A stretch of 57,146 nucleotides of DNA from Bacteroidota bacterium (GTDB taxonomy: Bacteria > Bacteroidota > Bacteroidia > Cytophagales > Cyclobacteriaceae). Position numbers and translations under genes: made by a program. The stretch is from assembly GCA_023417785.1 (NCBI GenBank), contig JAEZEH010000123.1, positions 1 through 57,146 of the forward strand, in the 5' to 3' direction. Positions within the stretch are counted from its first letter, which is position 1. Each line of letters starts with the position of its first letter. The notes under the pieces are model-generated. The model worked only from the letters and a program-made list of their open reading frames with translations, made no database searches and was not told where the DNA came from. This document shows, one piece after another, positions 52,952 through 57,146 of this stretch.

Positions 52952-54394
52952 ATGAAACGATATATTAAACGGTTCTCAATAATCTTCGCGCTCGGCATGA
53001 TTGCCGGATGCGACAATTACCTTGAAGAAACCCCCGACAACCGCGTTGAGCTGAACACCACAGAAAAGGCTGCGCAATTACTTACCAACGCATATTCCAG
53101 CGCGTCATACAAATTCACTGAATGGATGACCGACAACGTCACATTCACGACAGGCACAGTCAGGCTGCTTGAACATAATCAAGCTTACCAATGGGAAGAT
53201 GTGACGCCGGACAACCAGGACACACCAACCTATTTCTGGACGTCAACTTATGACGCTATCGCACATGCGAATGAAGTTCTTGCCGTTATCGATAACCTTC
53301 CCGGCGAACGCGCGCAAAAGAGGGCTGTCGAAGGTGAGGCCCTGCTGACTCGCGCTTACGGACATTTTATGCTGGTGAACCTTTTTGCGAAGCACTACGA
53401 TCCCGAGACTGCCTCCAGCGATGCGGGTATCCCCTACGTGGAAGAGCCGGAACGCGAATTCATCAAACAGTATGACCGGCAATCCGTCCGCGAAGTATAC
53501 AATAAAATCGAAGACGACCTTTTGGATGGAATTCGCCTTGTAAACGAAAGTTTCTACGCAAACTCCGGCAAATACCATTTCACCAGAAACGCTGCACTCG
53601 CTTTCGCTTCCCGGTTTTATCTCTTTAAAGGAGATTATGAAAAATGCATTGAATACAGCAGCCAGATGCTTGGCAGCGACCCTGGTGTTTTTATCAAGGA
53701 TATTGAAGGTATTCTTCTTCAAACCGCCAATCCGAATGAGTTCATCCAGGAGTTCGTGTCCCCGACCGATCAAAGTAATCTGTTGATGGTGCGCAATGTC
53801 ACAAACTTTCCTGTGAACGTGGGTTACTGGCCGTCTCCTGCCATTATTAATAACATGTACGATTCAAACCCCTGGTTCGTGCAGGACATTCGAACCAGCA
53901 ACGAATACCCTATTTATCTCCGCGGCACCGGCTGGGCCCTGGCGAAATATGAATTCTTGTTCGAACGAACAAGCCTTACGTCCAACGTTGGATTATACTA
54001 TACGATCATGCCGGTCTTTCGCGGTGAGGAGGTGCTTCTTAACAGGGCAGAAGCGTATGCCTTGACCAATAATATTTCCGCAGCGCTGGCGGATTTACAA
54101 ATTATGGTAAACCAGCGTTATGAAGGTGATCCACAACTCACAATTCAGTCGCTACGGAATTACTATGGCAGTCCCAACGATTTGCTCGTGACCGTTTCGT
54201 TCATCCTGGATGAACGCCAGAAAGAGTTTATGCACGAAGGGCTGCGCTGGTTTGATTTGAAACGCTATCCGATACCTGTAAACCATTTTACGGAAGGAGG
54301 GCTAATTACCCTCGAACCGGACGATCCGAGAAAAGTATTACAGATTCCGAAGGCGGCAGTTGATGTGGGCGGACTCAAACCTAATCCGAGGTAG
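52952..54394 (+). CDS. SusD/RagB family lipoprotein (second locus)
   Basis: A 480-residue SusD-like lipoprotein with signal IAGC, Cys20, then DNYLEETPDNRVELNT. The core contains the usual TPR-like helices (LLTRAYGHFMLVNLFAKHY), and the C-terminus has LDERQKEFMHEGLRWFDLKRY, a SusD hallmark. It is 11 bp downstream of susC and 4 bp upstream of the metallohydrolase gene. Like its partner it forms the outer lid over the transporter. It has normal length and no disruption. Confidence 0.95.
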   Translation: MKRYIKRFSIIFALGMIAGCDNYLEETPDNRVELNTTEKAAQLLTNAYSSASYKFTEWMTDNVTFTTGTVRLLEHNQAYQWEDVTPDNQDTPTYFWTSTYDAIAHANEVLAVIDNLPGERAQKRAVEGEALLTRAYGHFMLVNLFAKHYDPETASSDAGIPYVEEPEREFIKQYDRQSVREVYNKIEDDLLDGIRLVNESFYANSGKYHFTRNAALAFASRFYLFKGDYEKCIEYSSQMLGSDPGVFIKDIEGILLQTANPNEFIQEFVSPTDQSNLLMVRNVTNFPVNVGYWPSPAIINNMYDSNPWFVQDIRTSNEYPIYLRGTGWALAKYEFLFERTSLTSNVGLYYTIMPVFRGEEVLLNRAEAYALTNNISAALADLQIMVNQRYEGDPQLTIQSLRNYYGSPNDLLVTVSFILDERQKEFMHEGLRWFDLKRYPIPVNHFTEGGLITLEPDDPRKVLQIPKAAVDVGGLKPNPR

Positions 54395-54398
54395 ATTT

Positions 54399-55268
54399 AT
54401 GAAAACAAGATATTATTACTACGGGCTTCTTTTGGTTTTCGCCTTCTTAGCGGCATCCTGCTACAAGGAAGAAGAAGTCAATAAACCGGTTAAGGAAGTT
54501 CCCTTCTCGGATGATGTTCTCGACCAGTATGTGCAGGAGAATTTCATCGACCCCTATGGTGTCGCTGTGCGATTCAAGTTTGTTGACCGTTACGTCGACC
54601 AGACCAAAAGAGTCAGCCCGCCGCGCCGCGAAGTTGTGATTCCTATGCTGGATTTTCTGACTACCTTCTGGATTGAACCTTTTGTTGACGTGGAAAACGG
54701 GGACCGTTTCTTTAGGAACCATGTGCCGGCAGAAGTGATTTTTATTGGATCGTCTATCTACAACGAAGACGGTACGGTAACATTGGGAACGGCCGATGCG
54801 GGTGCGAGAATAACACTCACCGAGGTGAACGACATCGACATGGCCAACAAACAATGGATCATCCGCCAACTTGGAACGATTTACCATGAGTTCGCCCACA
54901 TCATGCACCAGCGATACAACCTTCCTCCCAACTGGCAGCAAATTTCCCCAAATGGTTACACATCGTCAGGTTCGTGGTATAACCTCAGCGAGGAAGAAGC
55001 CTTGCGACGGGGATTTGTTTCGCCATATGGTACGAGCTCATACAATGAAGATTTCGCTGAGCTTGTGGCGTTCCTTCTTTTTGACGAAGGCTTCTTTGAT
55101 ATCTACATCAACGATGAGGCATGTCCTTCCGGTGGCGACTGCGCGGCCCGCAATGAAGGCCGCGTCATGTTGCGAAGAAAATACAATGCTGTGCTTTCAC
55201 ACTATGAACAGAATACAGGGGTAGACTTGCTTCAGGTTCGTGCACTTATCCAACAAAAGCTTCAGTGA
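54399..55268 (+). CDS. Substrate import-associated zinc metallohydrolase lipoprotein
   Basis: A 289-residue lipoprotein starting at MKTRYYYYGL; an in-frame extension into the susD gene is rejected because it lacks a signal. Lipobox AASC, Cys21, then YKEEE (a probable surface-export signal). The zinc site is H163-E-F-A-H167 in IYHEFAHIMH, followed 50 residues later by SYNEDFAELVAFLLF, which likely supplies a third ligand. This matches the Bacteroidota family of metallohydrolase lipoproteins (Peptidase_Mx1-like) encoded beside SusC/SusD. A peptidase role at the surface is inferred; the native substrate is unknown. Its stop overlaps the next start (TGATG). Confidence 0.92.
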   Translation: MKTRYYYYGLLLVFAFLAASCYKEEEVNKPVKEVPFSDDVLDQYVQENFIDPYGVAVRFKFVDRYVDQTKRVSPPRREVVIPMLDFLTTFWIEPFVDVENGDRFFRNHVPAEVIFIGSSIYNEDGTVTLGTADAGARITLTEVNDIDMANKQWIIRQLGTIYHEFAHIMHQRYNLPPNWQQISPNGYTSSGSWYNLSEEEALRRGFVSPYGTSSYNEDFAELVAFLLFDEGFFDIYINDEACPSGGDCAARNEGRVMLRRKYNAVLSHYEQNTGVDLLQVRALIQQKLQ

Positions 55269-56593
55269 TGAAAACGATTATATACCGATTCATATTCCTG
55301 CTCCTGGTCCTTGTCGCCTGTAAAGACGATGATCAACGAATCTTTGAAACACCTGCCGACGAAAGAGCAGCCGCAGCAATTACTGATTTGAAATCAGATC
55401 TGGTGCGTCCACAGTTTGGTTGGAAACTGAAGTACCAGCCTGAAGACGGTTCAGGATCCTATTGGGTACTCCTGAAGTTTGAAGCGAATGGGGAGGTACA
55501 CATCAAGTCAGACTTACCCCAGAATGAGGGCGAGTTTTTCGATCAGACTATTACCTACCGGATTGATAGTTCACTGGGCCTTGAACTTATATTCGAAAGC
55601 TATTCATTCTTCAGTTATCTGTTCGAGCAGGATCAGGCTACGTTTCTGGCCGAGTATGAATTCAATTATGCAAGCAAAACCCCGGACAATGATCTGGTTT
55701 TTGTAAGTAAGACGGATCCTGCGCCCCGAACAACGGTGGTTTTCCAGGAAGCTTCTGAAGCAGATGCGGCGCTGCCCGCGCAAGCAATTTCCGCTAACCT
55801 GCAGAAGTTCCCATCCTCCTGCCGGCTTACGTATGATGCAAGGAATGCCGCGGTATACTTCTCACTTGATAACCTTCGCCGCGTGGCATTTTTCAATTAC
55901 GTTTCATTGAAAACCGACGAAAGCAGTGGCCAGGCGGTGAACATCATGACCGGTTATTACCTGAGGGGCGACTCTATTGTATTCGAAACTCCCCTCGACG
56001 TAAATTTCAATGGTGCCCGTGTCTATGTAAAAAGTCTCTTGCTGACGGAGTTTGGTGAAGTACCAATAAATATTTGTCCCGAGCCATCCACAGCACCAGT
56101 ATACGACGGCCTGACGTCTTTGAACGAAGCCATCACACTGGAAACCAGTCTTTATGACAACGGCGGTGCCGCATTCAGGACGACTGCAGAAATTTATGCC
56201 GCACCGGTTGACTACATGTTCAACGAGGACGGCATGTCGATGGGTGCGCAGGTCCGCGCAGATATTGTGGGAGTCGATTGGTTCCTCGTGTACAATAATT
56301 CTGACGGATTTGACGCCATGGGTTTTCTGGTGGCAAATCCCGATGGCAGCACTGCCATTGTTGTCAAGGAATACACAGCAACGTACAACGGAAATGTAAT
56401 CGAGTTTACGTTTGCTGATGAGGTCTCGATCTTCCGGCCCCTGGATCCCCGGACCAATGTTGAAAACATTGACACCTACCTGGATTTGCTTACGGCAGGG
56501 GGAAAAACCTATGCATACCGCGTAAATGAGTTCTTTTTCCAGCTTTACAATCCCTGCAGTGGATGGCGGTTTTACGTCCAGATTATTGAATAA
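55268..56593 (+). CDS. DUF4302-like surface lipoprotein
   Basis: A 441-residue lipoprotein. The start is the ATG overlapping the previous stop codon (TGATG), which favours translational coupling; a GTG one codon upstream is the alternative. Signal VLVAC, Cys18, then KDDDQ, a clear lipoprotein surface-export signal. The mature protein begins ADERAAAAITDLKSDLV, typical of DUF4302 proteins that occur with the zinc metallohydrolase lipoprotein, and continues as two beta-rich halves. No catalytic residues are evident; it is probably a substrate-binding partner of the transporter. A weak terminator follows. Confidence 0.8.
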   Translation: MKTIIYRFIFLLLVLVACKDDDQRIFETPADERAAAAITDLKSDLVRPQFGWKLKYQPEDGSGSYWVLLKFEANGEVHIKSDLPQNEGEFFDQTITYRIDSSLGLELIFESYSFFSYLFEQDQATFLAEYEFNYASKTPDNDLVFVSKTDPAPRTTVVFQEASEADAALPAQAISANLQKFPSSCRLTYDARNAAVYFSLDNLRRVAFFNYVSLKTDESSGQAVNIMTGYYLRGDSIVFETPLDVNFNGARVYVKSLLLTEFGEVPINICPEPSTAPVYDGLTSLNEAITLETSLYDNGGAAFRTTAEIYAAPVDYMFNEDGMSMGAQVRADIVGVDWFLVYNNSDGFDAMGFLVANPDGSTAIVVKEYTATYNGNVIEFTFADEVSIFRPLDPRTNVENIDTYLDLLTAGGKTYAYRVNEFFFQLYNPCSGWRFYVQIIE

Positions 56594-56620
56594 AGACCTT
56601 CGGCCACCTGTTTGTAACCA

Positions 56621-56655
56621 CCCGCAAAGTATGTTCTGAGGAGTGCGGGATTTTT
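56621..56655 (+). terminator. Possible terminator before the Calx-beta gene
   Basis: CCCGCA (56621-56626) and TGCGGG (56644-56649) form a 6-bp GC-rich stem with a long 17-nt loop, followed by ATTTTT. The long loop makes it weak; transcription may read through into the last gene. Confidence 0.4.
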
Positions 56656-56697
56656 GTTATATTGATTTACTTTGATTGAATACCCACCTTTTGACGC

Positions 56698-57146
56698 ATG
56701 AATAAACTAAAATTGCTAAGTACCCTGGCGGTATTTTCCACATTCAGTGTATTGTATCTGAATTCCTGTAAAGATGACGATGAGCCGGCGCCACGGCCTA
56801 AAGTAGCCTTTGCCTTGTCTAACGTCTCAGTAAACGAGCCTGACGGAAATCTGCCTGTGAAAATTGAGCTCGACAGACCTGCCCCTGAAGATTTAGTGGT
56901 GGAATATTCTATCAGCGGAACAGCAACCCGGAGAACGAGCACCAACGCCGCCACGGCGGATTACGAAATAACGGGATCCATCGGCGAAGTAGAAATCCTG
57001 CAGGGTGAGACTTCAGCTACGATAAATATCGGGATTTTGAATGATGGTGTTTATGAAGATGATGAAACCATTATACTAACCATAGAAGACGTAGACAGCG
57101 ACCGCGTTGATTTCGGCGAACGAACTCAAATGACAATAACGATAGT
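56698..57146 (+). CDS. Calx-beta domain lipoprotein (partial, runs off the window)
   Basis: Opens at ATG 56698 and continues without stop to the window end (149 codons plus two bases). The signal ends in LNSC (Cys24), followed by KDDDEP, a strong surface-export signal. The mature part is beta-rich with Asp-rich turns (PKVAFALSNVSVNEPDG, ILNDGVYEDDETIILTIED), the signature of Calx-beta modules that bind calcium and often stabilise or tether surface proteins. It follows the DUF4302-like gene on the same strand, so it is likely part of the same import locus, possibly as another surface component. The C-terminal part is unknown. Confidence 0.85.
   Translation, partial: MNKLKLLSTLAVFSTFSVLYLNSCKDDDEPAPRPKVAFALSNVSVNEPDGNLPVKIELDRPAPEDLVVEYSISGTATRRTSTNAATADYEITGSIGEVEILQGETSATINIGILNDGVYEDDETIILTIEDVDSDRVDFGERTQMTITI

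Noticed and set aside
54360..54398. Upstream start for the metallohydrolase overlapping susD
   Set aside because: The 13 extra residues carry no signal; the ATG at 54399 gives a lipoprotein signal with Cys21.
1..57146. Mobile elements, CRISPR arrays, tRNA or rRNA genes, phage genes
   Set aside because: No transposase, integrase or Cas-type protein was recognised, and no regular spaced repeats or clover-leaf sequences were noticed on reading.

Overview
The window is a piece of a Bacteroidota chromosome, most likely from the order Cytophagales; the genus cannot be fixed from sequence alone. Reasons: two SusC/SusD outer-membrane uptake pairs, a hybrid two-component (HTCS) regulator, ~800-residue MacB/FtsX-type permeases in tandem, a lysine/alanine-rich histone-H1-like protein, many lipoproteins whose Cys is followed by acidic residues, and a few promoters matching the Bacteroidota pattern TTG-n18-TAnnTTTG. 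There are no tRNA or rRNA genes, CRISPR arrays, insertion sequences or phage genes in view.

Layout. (1) 33-17536, all on the minus strand, is a polysaccharide utilisation locus: a secreted alpha/beta-hydrolase esterase, the HTCS regulator, a 37-residue membrane protein too short for usual gene finders, a PA14-bearing GH31 lipoprotein, SusC, SusD, a surface glycan-binding lipoprotein, then a strong terminator and a GH2 beta-galactosidase-like lipoprotein. The enzyme pairing resembles xyloglucan side-chain removal (alpha-xylosidase plus beta-galactosidase), an inference; no endo-acting backbone enzyme is present, and the locus may continue to the left. (2) 17682-36765 is mixed, mostly housekeeping: PfpI/DJ-1 protein, a low-complexity secreted protein, MtgA transglycosylase, an ABC-F ATPase with one degenerate ATP site, an orphan FecR, an ABC exporter, the H1-like protein, a solitary MreB, a Tat-type Gfo/Idh/MocA oxidoreductase, a TPR histidine kinase, a prohibitin-like protein, citrate synthase, acyl-CoA-binding protein, RsmE, a fused SpmA/SpmB-like membrane protein and a small DUF7832-like protein. 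(3) 36811-49388: a TPR/coiled-coil protein, a TlpA-like thioredoxin, a TapB/DUF3108-like secreted protein, then a minus-strand array of two intact MacB-type permeases plus a third reduced by internal deletion to its two ends. Divergent from these is an NtrC-type sigma-54 activator with a histidine kinase and an exported aldo/keto reductase. (4) 49626-57146 is a second uptake operon: SusC, SusD, a zinc metallohydrolase lipoprotein (HEFAH), a DUF4302-like lipoprotein and a Calx-beta lipoprotein cut by the window end. This looks like a peptide or protein import system rather than a glycan one.

How the genes fit together. In the first locus the HTCS would sense an oligosaccharide in the periplasm and switch on the GH31-SusC-SusD-binding-protein transcript; imperfect direct repeats just upstream of GH31 are the best candidate operator. 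In the third region the NtrC-type regulator probably controls the permease array across a 156-bp divergent intergenic region that holds a -24/-12-like sequence. The most novel material is the 37-residue membrane protein inside the PUL, the metallohydrolase/DUF4302/Calx-beta operon, the internally deleted permease and the asymmetric ABC-F protein.
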